A DNA stretch of 60,000 nt, from positions 33,140,440 to 33,200,439 of the forward strand of contig OX485807.1 of NCBI GenBank assembly GCA_950295325.1. The letters run 5' to 3'. Both the position numbers and the translations under genes were made by a program. The DNA is from Polytrichum commune. Its lineage: Eukaryota > Streptophyta > Polytrichopsida > Polytrichales > Polytrichaceae. Under the pieces are notes generated by a model that was given only the letters and a program-made list of their open reading frames with translations, searched no databases and was not told where the DNA came from. Positions 35,387 to 45,500 of this stretch are shown here, one piece after another. The first letter of the stretch is position 1, and each line of letters starts with the position of its first letter.

Positions 35387-35765
35387 GGGCTAATTCACTT
35401 GGGGTCCCAAGTCCCAAGTCCCACTCATGTTAGCAAGTCGCAACTTTTGAAGCCTCAAGAAACCATTAAAACGTCGTTAATTATCACTAACGTTGGATCT
35501 TGAATATTTTATGTAAAAATATTTGCAAGACTCGGGTTGAGAGTTGGGTCTAGCTTTTTGCTCAATTTATCTTTCAACACAAGTCCCAAGCCTCACCTCC
35601 AAAAAGTGTTGCCTTGTAAGTTGCCATGTCATACTTGGGACTTAAGACTTGAGACCTTGTGTGAAGTGGTAAGTCCCAACTTTCATGCTCTCAACAATTG
35701 AGATTGAACAAATTGACCTCAAGGGACTTGGGACTTCAAACTTGGGACCCCGTGTGAACTAGCCC
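35387..35765. mobile_element. Tourist-like MITE B, copy 2, 379 bp
   Basis: It starts GGGCTAATTCACTTGGGGTC and ends in the inverse of GGGCTAGTTCACACGGGGTC. TAA lies at 35384-35386 (shared with MITE A) and 35766-35768. Confidence 0.85.
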
Positions 35766-35768
35766 TAA

Positions 35769-36562
35769 ATGTCACAAATGGTGTAAGGTTGAGGCATCCA
35801 TGGTCGATTAGGTCCATTCAATTGCTCACTAGGATCATTCAATGCCGACATGGATGAGATCTATATTTTGTAAGCAACAGGAGTTAAGGTTCATGTGTTG
35901 GCAACATGTGATTAATTACCCTCATCAAAGTTTTGACAAGTATCATAACCAAGCATTAGCATTTAGATGAGCAATTATGAATTAACCTATAGATCGACTG
36001 TGTATTACCCTAAAGTTGCTACTTTGAAATCTGCAGCAATTTCCATACTCCTTATTTTATTTTATTTTATTTTTTAAACTGCATTTTCCCCACTATTAGT
36101 CCTCCTAAGCAGATGCAAACTCTCTTATTTTATCTATCGGTTTTAGGTGCCTCAACCGTAGTGCATCCCACCACATAATACATCAGTACCAACGCGTTCC
36201 TGGTCAAAAAACACCTTGAAGCTGGCATGCGTGATTCATTCACCACGTCTTGTCTTTTGTTTTTTCGATATTCCATTCTGGCCCCGCTGACCTCCATTTC
36301 TCCTCCTGCGTTCACCATTGAGAAGTGGTACAAGAAGTAGATCGTAGTGCGAGTTGCCAATTTTAGTTTCCTTCGCGTATTTGATGTTCACGTGTTGGGA
36401 GGGGCAGCTGACACTGCGCTTAGGGTAGTAGACATTGAGACGAAGGGCACTAGACATCGACGAATGTGAGCGAATAGATTTTTAACTTCAATGTAAGACA
36501 AGGGGTGTACAGTTTTGTTGATTTGTGATTTTAGGGTTGTGATTTTAGTGGGGGTCGGAGAT
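35769..36562. promoter_or_regulatory. Upstream region of ARPC5
   Basis: No repeats were recognised here. It must hold the ARPC5 promoter and leader. A TTTTATTTTATTTTATTTT tract lies near 36055-36075. No clear TATA box was assigned. Confidence 0.35.
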
Positions 36563-37000
36563 ATGGCGGACGATGAGGACGCAACATCAAGCATACTGGA
36601 GGCGGACACATACATTGAGACAGAGTCACCGGAAGTGATCATCGGGCGGATTGAGAACAAGTCGCGGCAAGTGGAGCGGCTGCTGCGACTGCCTCAGTAC
36701 ATTGAAGCGTTGGAGACCGCACTCCACGAGTCTCCAACACAAACCAGGGATGAGCGATGTAAATCCGCGAATTGGTTAGTGGTGCATCGCGTCTTGATGG
36801 CTTCCAAGGATATCGAGGGTTTGCTGGTAGGGTTGAACCCCGAGCTTCACGACATACTGATGAAGTATCTGTACCGAGGGTTGGCAACAGGGGATAGGAT
36901 CACATGCGACATATGTCTCAGATTGCATGAGAAGCTTTTCGAGATCGCCGGCATTGGCTGCATAATGCGTGTCATTTCGGACACGCAGAACAAAGTGTAG
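36563..37000 (+). CDS. ARPC5: Actin-related protein 2/3 complex subunit 5 (ARPC5, p16-Arc)
   Basis: Single-exon ORF of 145 residues from the ATG at 36563 (MADDEDATSS) to TAG at 37000. ARPC5 is the small subunit of the seven-protein Arp2/3 complex, which nucleates branched actin filaments in the cytoplasm. Recognised by the plant-type core: IIGRIENKSRQVERLLRL near residues 25-42, then TRDERCKSANWLVVHRVLM and a C-terminal block with DILMKYLYRGL, HEKL and a glycine-rich segment before the end. Length is close to the family norm (about 130-150). The first 20 residues are acidic and variable, as in relatives. No intron is needed, and I cannot tell whether this reflects retroposition. The nearest downstream gene starts about 490 bases later on the same strand. 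Confidence 0.93.
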   Translation: MADDEDATSSILEADTYIETESPEVIIGRIENKSRQVERLLRLPQYIEALETALHESPTQTRDERCKSANWLVVHRVLMASKDIEGLLVGLNPELHDILMKYLYRGLATGDRITCDICLRLHEKLFEIAGIGCIMRVISDTQNKV

Positions 37001-37488
37001 CAGTCTAAAGCTTCTCCACTGTTCCTCGCTCCAGTTTCAGGGACCTCGGATGCTTTAGGGTTTTCACGAACATCATACAGTCTTGTTTTGCAATTTGTAA
37101 AACCCCCTCCCGTTTTTAATATAATGAGCTTCTTGCGATCCGACTTCCCTTTAAACGAGATGCATGTATATTTCATTGATACGCTTACTTGCAATGCAGC
37201 ATTTGATTATTTGAACAACATCGTTGTACTGATAACATTCAATGCATAAGTGTGTCCCTACCATACAAAACGAGTACATCTCGATACGTGTATCGATGGA
37301 CGACCTCTCTATGTGATCTATAGAACATCTTCCCCTTCAACAATCCGATACGCTCAGCACCAAAATATGAACTGCAGTTTTCGAAGGCTTAGTAACTATG
37401 ATTCTCATAAGGAACATTGCAGCATAACAATCCACAATGTATTGCAAAAACTGCAACAGGCATAATAATACCTCAGATATTGGATATC

Positions 37489-38330
37489 ATGAAATCATCA
37501 TTTCTCGATAAGAGTTCAGATGGAGCTCATGAAAATATCATCATAGGTCGCATGGTAGAAACTCATAAGCGCTCAGTGGAAGAAGAAGTCGTTTTAGAAT
37601 ATTGCCCACGGTGCAAAAGCACAGATCGCAAAAGCCTCACGGCATTATCATCATTGCGCATATCACCATCAACAGATAGTAAGACAAAATCTGACATATT
37701 GGACCATCTTTATGGAACGCGGTAAGTGTTATGCTCATAGACCGGGCATAAATCCTTGTGTTCCAGAACTCTCTGTGGCTACGGCCAAACGGCGAAGGTG
37801 ACACTCTGCAGATTTCATCGCGCACCTTGAGTACAAACGTAGCTGGATTGAACAGTCAAAACACCGAGAGACATGTCCATATCACACGCAGCAGACACGA
37901 ATAACCATACAAACAGAGCCAAAATGCACCAGGAAGAATCCCTGGTGCGCCGAGAACCGAAATCACTGTCACCAAAGCGAGAGGAAAGTCTCAAATATCC
38001 AAGGAAGGTAATGAAGCAGCACTGGCTCTCAAGTCGTTGGACGAAAGCTTCAGGCGGCCACTGCGAATGTTTGAGAAACAAGCCTTTAGGTCTATCATCA
38101 GGGACTGCAAATCAGTTTTGAAGCAAACAAAAATCAAACACGACCGCATTGCAAATTTCTTACAGAACACACGAGACAACGTAGAGGATTCAAAAGAGAA
38201 CCATCTGAGTGATGCGCAGAGGAAACTGTTAGCCCAAAACCTGAGGAGCAGAGCAGGTGAAGGATTGCAGAAGCCAATGTCTTATATACAGAGAGCTTTA
38301 AACCCTAGGTCCGTAAACCCTAACTTTTAA
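37489..38330 (+). CDS. Uncharacterised two-exon gene, about 214 residues
   Basis: Not recognised. Proposed exons are 37489-37721 and 37919-38330, joined by a donor CG|GTAAGTG and an acceptor ending ACAG|AG-type at 37917-37918 in matching phase; the acceptor is weak. Exon 1 encodes a Cys-x2-Cys pair (EYCPRCKS) followed by a serine-rich stretch. Exon 2 is basic and probably helical (ALALKSLDESFRR, KQAFRSIIRDCKSVLKQ, LSDAQRKLLAQNLRSR) and ends NPNF before TAA. Basic, charged composition would suit a nuclear or scaffold protein, but that is a guess. Between the exons, another frame stays open for long stretches with one TGA, so a different splice pattern or a decaying gene is possible. It lies in tandem after ARPC5. 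Confidence 0.45.
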
Positions 38331-38513
38331 GCCCTGATTTGAAGGCGACGGCAAAACGCGTTATGTATCTCCACCGAGCCCAACTACAACCCCGGTACAT
38401 TGCAAACTTCAGCAGAGTCATCACAATCTATAAACATACGTTTGAAGCAACACTACCCCTAGTATTAGAATCAGACAACACCAAAGTATAGCAGAATTTA
38501 ATATCTAATCTAA

Positions 38514-39027
38514 GGGCCGCTTCACCCTGGAGGCCAGGCCAATTCGTTGTGTAAGAGGCTTGAAATCTTCACTTGTGATTGGTCAAAAGGCTGAAATCGG
38601 CCCCAACCCCTTTACACCTAGAGGCCGGGCCAATTTGGTGGTATAAATTTTTTAATGAAAAAAGGCATGGTATGACATGGCCCGAGCTCGTTGAATTGGG
38701 TGCACCCAAAATGAAGGGCCAATGTCAAATTTCAATAAATAAAAAATTCTTAAATAAATTATGATTTTTCATCGAATTGTATTCATTAGATTATGTGGGA
38801 ATATGAATGGCTCTATGCTAGATTATGCTAGATATGTTGGATTATTCTAGATTTATTGAATCGGCCTAGCTTCTTGGCCCTAAGGCCTTTACATATGAAA
38901 AAATTGGCCCCCATTATAATTTTATTATAATGTGTGGTTGAGGCCGCCCTCCAACCCAAAAGGGGCTGAAATTTCATGCAATCGGCCTCAAGGGGAATTG
39001 GGCCGGCCTCTAGGTGTAAAGTGGCCC
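38514..39027. mobile_element. Tourist-like MITE, 514 bp
   Basis: It starts GGGCCGCTTCACCCTGGAGG and ends in the inverse of GGGCCACTTTACACCTAGAG. TAA lies at 38511-38513 and 39028-39030. It is AT-rich inside and sits just after the uncharacterised gene. Confidence 0.85.
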
Positions 39028-39036
39028 TAAGAGTTA

Positions 39037-39256
39037 CTCCCTCTGTTTCAAAATAAAATTGTGGTTTCTATTTCAGTGCGGGATTAAGAACAGTGACCGG
39101 ATTTGAACCACAATGCGCTTTTTAACCAAAATTGGGAGCTGCCGAAAAGTTGCCGACGTCTCTGTCATGCCCGGAGGAGGTCCGTAACGAAACCATGGTT
39201 TTATTCTGGCACGGAGTTTATGCAGAAACCATGGTTTTATTGTGAAACAGAGGGAG
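39037..39256. mobile_element. Stowaway MITE, 220 bp
   Basis: Ends are CTCCCTCTGTTTCA and its inverse, the typical Stowaway (Tc1/mariner) terminus. It is flanked by TA at 39035-39036 and 39257-39258. It sits nine bases past the Tourist-like element. Confidence 0.93.
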
Positions 39257-39432
39257 TATGAGTATTGTGAGTCGCATTACCATGCAAATTTGTAATAAGT
39301 TATACATTCTAATTTCAATCAACAACAAGTTATTGCATCCCTTTCATACCCTAGGCACCGTGGTGCATGCAAATGAACATGAAAATTGAGACCATCTTGA
39401 TGTTGAGGGCATTGAACCCACTAACTTATCAT

Positions 39433-40742
39433 CTCGGGGGGGGCACTCCCTTGTATATTTTGCATACACCTGCGATAATGACCTATTAAAATGGGGGCTA
39501 TTTACCTATGAGAAAGGATTATAAGGGATGCTAATTTTTGAAATAATGGTAAATTGTTGTGATTATTTGCACCCTATTGGTAATTATAAATTCTTGGATG
39601 GTTGATTTTATATATTACTTATATGTAATCTTTTTCCCCTGATTGCCCCCATTCCTTAAAGTGTATGATACAGTAGAATTCTCGTTAGAAGCACGTGTAC
39701 AGAGTAAGAGAAACAAACATTTACTAGGGTTTAAGGTTCAGGGTCACACTGAAGTCCGGGCAAAGCAAAACACTAAACAATAACAACAAAAGATTGTAAT
39801 TACATGTCATTAAGCAACACGAGCCAACGAATAAAAGTTGTGTTGGATAACACAGTTAGAAACCTTGAGGTCTTAGGGAACAGGCCAGCCACATTTGTCT
39901 CAAAGTCACATTTACAAGGTTTGCAGAAGCCCTACAATTGATGCCTTGATCTTCCAATCCTACACATTGGAGGAAAATCCCACGCCATGCAAGCAAAATC
40001 CACCTAAACTAGCCAGGCTACCATTTACACATGTGGGAGATATGAGGGTACTCGAACTGAAATGACTACTACAAATTTCAAGGTATACTAATGATCATTT
40101 AGCCCTTTTTCCAAATTATATCTCCGCATGTGTGAGATAGTACAAATTTAGCTAGTTTTATTTTTTATTTGAAATGAACTCACTCAATGAGTTTGCATCT
40201 ACCTCATCTAAGGTGTAGATTTTGCTAGTTGATTCATACACTAGAGACACAGTTGAGATAATAGCATCCACATCAACCCACACACAGTCACTCTCAACAT
40301 ACTTATATTTGTTGAGACCCGGCTGTTTTTTGAACCAATGGAGGTAAGCCATAGCAGTTGGGAAGAGCGTTTCTCTATTTCCATTCTAGACTGCACGTTT
40401 CATCAAGTCAATGGGTTGCCAACAATTGCCCCACTTAGTACCAACCTTCACCCTTATCTTTTGAACCCTTCCTATATAGAACATGCCATATTTTGGTGGC
40501 AAAGTATTTAATTTTTGAAACTATCGCTTTTTCTCCATGCTATTTTATATGTACCACTTAGGTAATTTAATCATGTTTTGTCAAATGCTATATTACATAT
40601 AATCATGTTTCACAATCCTAGAGCACCCTATACTACATCTAATAATTTTACAAATTTTACGCCAAATTTTTATACAAGACCCTATATTTTATCGCACGTA
40701 GTTCCTACGTTTTTCGCCAGTGCCCCCCCCCCCCCCCCCGAG
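39433..40742. mobile_element. Family G, copy 3, 1310 bp
   Basis: It starts CTCGGGGGGGGCACT and ends in a run of about 17 C plus GAG. The perfect 8-bp duplication CTTATCAT lies at 39425-39432 and 40743-40750. It carries the fragment at 40158-40450 related to that in copy 1. Confidence 0.9.
40158..40450 (-). pseudogene. Coding-like fragment in family G copy 3
   Basis: On the minus strand, KWGNCWQPIDLMKRAV is followed by a stop and then LNKYKYVESDCVWVDVDAII, VYESTSKIYTLDE and a stop at 40158. The order and spacing match the fragment in copy 1. A broken copy of the same unknown protein is the simplest reading. Confidence 0.5.
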
Positions 40743-40750
40743 CTTATCAT

Positions 40751-42459
40751 GGGTGTTTGTCATACTTGACCATATTGAACTTAAATGTCATCCTTGGGAC
40801 ATTTTTGGTTTGAGTTGTTGTTCAACTTGCTAAGATGATTGAACTTTACAAAAGGCAAGAACCAAGGGATGCCAAACACATAAACTTGACTCTCTGATCA
40901 AGCCTTAGGGGTGGTTTACACTATGGACCATGAAGTTGGACCAGGGCTCTGCAAGGCAGCTGATTGGATGTTGAAGTTCTCCCGGGACAACTTCGGTTTA
41001 CACTATGGAAAAAATGGCAGAGGGACCATGGAGGTCGAGGTCCACAAAATATAATTTTTAAGGCCTAATAAATGCACTGACATGGTCCAACGGGTTTTGC
41101 GTTGAGAGAGGCAAGAGAGGTGGTCTGGTAGGAAAAGGCAAGGGCCCATGTCAGAGAAATACCATTTCAATAAATTTTTAATGAATCTACCTTTTAAGCA
41201 CCTTAATTATACCATAGCCTATGAGACATACCAACACTACCTTGCCCCAGCATTTTTATATCTGGCTATACAGATGTTTTTTGCTACACTAGTTAGGGCC
41301 ATGCTATGTTTACACATGGTTTATTTTGAAAATGCCCGTTGGGTTAGCCTCAAACCGGGTCGGGCGGCATGCATTGTAGTCAACCCGGCCCCATTACCAC
41401 GGTGTTAGAGGCCACCCCCCGGCTCAATCACGGCCGCCTGTATCGCCGTCGATCTAACGGCCGAGGGATAGGGGGCCCAAACCCTAACCCTCACTCCAAC
41501 CCCTCGCCTCTTTTGTCATCTCCTCCCTTTGCTGCCTTCGCCACCCCAAGCCCGTTGTGTGCTTCTCCATCGCCGCTCTGCTCCTCTCCTATTTCAACTC
41601 TACGTTGGCAAAACATAGCCACATACACTCGCCCCAAAAAAATTATATATCGCCACATACTCAAACCTCCTATGACATCTAGTCGCATTCACCATATGTT
41701 AAGTCATCCCACGTGGCCAGCTAGGGCTCCTTCAAGCCAACTCAAATTGCCAAAGAAGCTAGCCAATAGATGGGCCAAGAGCCAATGTAGAGACCCATTT
41801 CTTTTGAAAAAAAAAACATTGCCTTGCCCTACCCCTTCAACTGGCTCACACGTGTTTCACCAAACAACGCGGGACATCTAGAACTCAAGAATTCAAGTGC
41901 AGATTTGTTATTTTGGTCTACCAAATGTAGTGTTTGGAATTTTGGGGCTTGTAATACACTGTTGGAAAGGTCTTGGAAATACCTTTCCAACGGTATATTA
42001 CACACCCCAATGTTCTTACAAAATGAAGTTGCAAAACAAAAAAGAAAAATCTGTAGTGGTTTAGTGATTGCAGATCAGGGTAGTCAAAAGAAGTGCAATG
42101 GGAAATCTTCTAACATTAATTATCAAAGAATTGAAAATTAGTGTTGAGCAAGGTAGGGTGGTAACAACATTAAATATAATCAAACACTAAATATCCTATT
42201 TAGCGTAGTGACAACACAAGGTACATGTCACATGTACAAATTATATTGATCATTTTATTTTATTTAAAAAAATCGTTGTGAGAAGATTTGCAAGCCACAT
42301 CTTCGACACATTTAACAAGAAGTGAAGACAAGTGAAGCCCAAGAGAAGACAAGGAATGATCAAACTTAATTTTTTTTCGAAATTGCCCTTTCTGGGCATG
42401 TATTAAAAAAATCAGCACCTTCACTTCTTGCCGCATGGTCATTCCTCTTCGTCCACATT
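40751..42459. other. Intergenic repeats, no gene seen
   Basis: It holds a GGTTTACACTATGG-containing repeat at 40911-41010 and the hairpin at 41938-42012. The 170-codon frame at 41369-41881 is proline- and serine-rich with no domain and is likely chance. Confidence 0.45.
41938..42012. repeat. Imperfect hairpin
   Basis: GTTGGAAAGGT at 41961-41971 pairs with ACCTTTCCAAC at 41981-41991, extended outward by TTGGGG...GTAATA against TATTAC...CCCCAA. It is possibly a small MITE. Confidence 0.6.
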
Positions 42460-42597
42460 CGGTTTACACCTAGTGAGGGGCCCAACGGCTTTGTAAATCA
42501 ATTTTTTAAGAACTCAGACCATGAAATGTAGACCATAAACTCGTACCGCGGAATAAGGCATCTTCCGTGGGACGAGTTCATGGTCTATGGTGTAAAC
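42460..42597. repeat. MITE-like target sequence of the hAT insertion, left part, with hairpin
   Basis: GGTTTACACC at 42461-42470 faces GGTGTAAACC, which is re-formed across the hAT target duplication (right part 48412-48421). Just inside, a 25-base arm at 42529-42553 pairs imperfectly with 42563-42587 (TAGACCAT... against ...ATGGTCTA). A related GGTTTACACTATGGACCATGAA-type segment lies at 40915-40937 and again near 40992. The hAT element thus landed in a short palindromic repeat. The full limits of that repeat are unclear. Confidence 0.5.
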
Positions 42598-45500
42598 CAG
42601 TGTTGGACTGTTATTGCGGGTTGACCCGGGTATCAGGAAGGATACGGGTAGGGTATGTGCCAAACCGAGCAGACTGGTATCGCAAGTTTCGAAACCCTAG
42701 GCTTACACATACTGTGTCTGGTATCTCCATTTCCGAAACTGCGCTTCCAAACAGTCTGTGCGGGTTTGTGATGCGGTGATACAATTATTGGAACCGGACT
42801 TGATGATTTTTTAGCAAGTACGGTAGGTTATGGGTGAAGGTGGGGACGTGATTAGCATTTGTTGCAGCTACTTGTGCAATTCAATGTGGAGAGGAGTGGC
42901 TCTAACTGCAGATTGGGGAGTGGCTGCGGGCTGTAATGCTTCCCAAGGGATCGGCAACAACACTCAAAGGGTAACCCAACTTCTCATTCTGAATTTGCTG
43001 CGTTTTTGTGTCTGAAACTGAACTGATCTCCACCTAGGGTTTGAAGACTTCGCTTAGGGTTTTGGGTGTGTGTTGAGCTCACAATGTCGTCTTTTGATCA
43101 ACAAGAACTGTCTGAAACTGCAGATCCTAGTGATTCTGTTGACTTGGAGAGCGCCCAGCGGATCTGTGATGTATTGCCAAGTCCGGATTTGGAGGGTTTG
43201 GCAGCTGAGTCCGAAGCAGCTTGGAGGGTTTCGTATACGGCATTGAGGGCGAATGCTCTATTTTGGCGACCCTACCATCGCAGTAGTGCAGTGTGGGCAT
43301 TCTACCGACTGAAGGGGGAGGACATGGTTGTCGATGTTAGTGTGGCACAGAAGTTGCGGTGTTGGGTTTGTCACCCAACTGAAGCTGAGTCAAGTAATTC
43401 AAGCCGGAGGGGCACAAGGGGGAGGAAGGGGATTCTGCAGTACAACCCAGCGCATGGGATCACCAGCATGAAGACACATGTGGAGAATGAGCATGGCCAG
43501 GAACTTGCGAGGTTTGTGTTCGACCCTGGTGTATTTATGTTATTTTTTTTTAAATTCAACAGTAGCAGGGTGATGAGGGGCTATGCGTATATCTTGATTG
43601 ATCCTGGCCCTGTGAACAAAGCAATCGTGTTTGCTTTATCGAGTTCTTGAAATGAGTAAATCCTGCGAATTTTTGTCTGTACGAAACCAAGACTACATTC
43701 GCCAATGCACAGAAATTGTGATCCCTCAGAATTGTAAGATGTTGAATTTCGTAACTCTGATCAATGAACTTAGGCTGTGTGAGTGTCGAGCTCGGTTGTG
43801 GAGCCGTGATTATATTTACTGACTCATCAATTGGCACTTTCCGAAACTGATCCCTCAGAATTGTAACATTCTGAATTTCGTTACTCTTTTCTGTTTGCTC
43901 TGCAAACTGTAATCTTCTACGTCGACCACTTTTATGACTTCGGCCTAAATGATCAAGTAGCAGAGCTTGAGACTCTGAGCTAATTTGTGGTAGCAGATTT
44001 TACTCGATGTGCATGAGCTGTTACATGGTGGAATTTCGAGATGGCCTGATGTATGGTTCGCTACTATCAATACATGTTTGATTCAGGTCGATGCTGCAGT
44101 CTTGTCTGATTCAACTTATTTCGATGTGATTTGTTTGTTACTTGGTCAGATTTCGAGTTAGTCTGGTGTATGGTTCTCTACGAGAGCTGTGTGGTTGCTG
44201 CGTTTTGATTATGTGAACCTGTATGTGTGCTGAGTAAATGATTGGAGGTGTATGATTTATGTCTCAATCTGTGTGCTGCATCAAGGTCTATGTGTCAATG
44301 TGTAATGTTGCTGAAAGATTCTGATATGATATGGTAAGGTTGCTCATGCTCTATGGTTGCAAATGATCAAATTCCTGAGCTGCTTTAATCGGTAGCTCAT
44401 TGGAGCTGATTTGCGAATGCTGTCAATGTGTCATGTTGTTACGATGTCTATGGTTGCTGATTGACTATTTTCCAGCGGCTACTGGGACGTTCAGGTTTAT
44501 GTGGGATATAAAGCGACTGATCATGTGTGAGTACGAGTTATTTTGCGCAGGTATGTGCGGGAGGCAGCAGCGGAAGAAGGAGACACGGGGAGGCAGAAGA
44601 CCAAGAAGAGGAAGGGGGCACCGCCGTCTGAGATCACAGCGTACTTTGGTAATGCAAAGCCCTACGCAAAAAATGATGTGCAGCAGCAGCGATTTGTGGA
44701 GGATCTAGTTCTGTTCATCAGCAAGGGATACGAATCCCTCAGCATTGTAGAATCTGCATGGCTGCGGAGGCTGATGCTGCGCAGGGATCCGAAGGTAGTT
44801 TGCCCGAGTCGGAAGCAGCTGGTGCGTGAGCATATTCCTGCAATGCTCACCAAGACAATGGACCGGTTTGTGATTCCGCTCATCAGCAGCTGTCAGACTG
44901 CTTCGATCACTTTCGACCTGTGGATGTCGCGAACCGGTTGGGATACTTTTGCATTGGTGGTGAATTTCATTGATGAGGGCTGGGTTCCAAGACATGTAAC
45001 AGTTGGACTGTTCGAGGCACAAGACACATCAGGAGCAGCGTTGGCCGAGATTGTCAAGCCCTTGTTAGAGCAGTTCAAGCTCACTGACAAGATAGTGGCC
45101 TGTGTGAAGGACGAGGGTGCGAATCTGGTGACGTTGGAGAAGGCTCTGCAGCTCACAGTGTCGTGTGATGTGCTGGGGTTACCGAAGCCCTTCTCATCTG
45201 CGTGTTTTGGTCATATCATGTCAAAGGTATGATAGTCCCTTATGGCCATGTCTTTTCTGTTACTGGTTTTGGCGAATTTCTCTTTATCTCAATCTGTGTG
45301 GGAGCTTGGCTATGGTATATGCTTGTGTCAATGTATGGGACTTCTCATTCAATTTTTTATTGTTTATTTTTTAATTTGTTGTTTCTGAATGAATGAACAC
45401 TAGCAGCTTGAGTCAATGTCTGGCAATTGTTAAGTTCGTTTAACAGTTCAGTCATACCGTTAGTCAGTCATACTCCTCGTGTTGTTTTTTTTTAGGGAAA

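Noticed and set aside
37722-37740. 18-base intron in the unknown gene (GTAAG...ATAG)
   Set aside because: Too short for plant splicing. A longer intron to 37918 keeps the frame.
41369-41881. 170-codon plus-strand ORF as a gene
   Set aside because: Low-complexity proline/serine composition, no domain, and no conserved start or splice context.
44400-44708. 102-codon ORF overlapping hAT exon 2
   Set aside because: It is a shadow frame. The transposase frame joins exon 1 at 44551 in correct phase.
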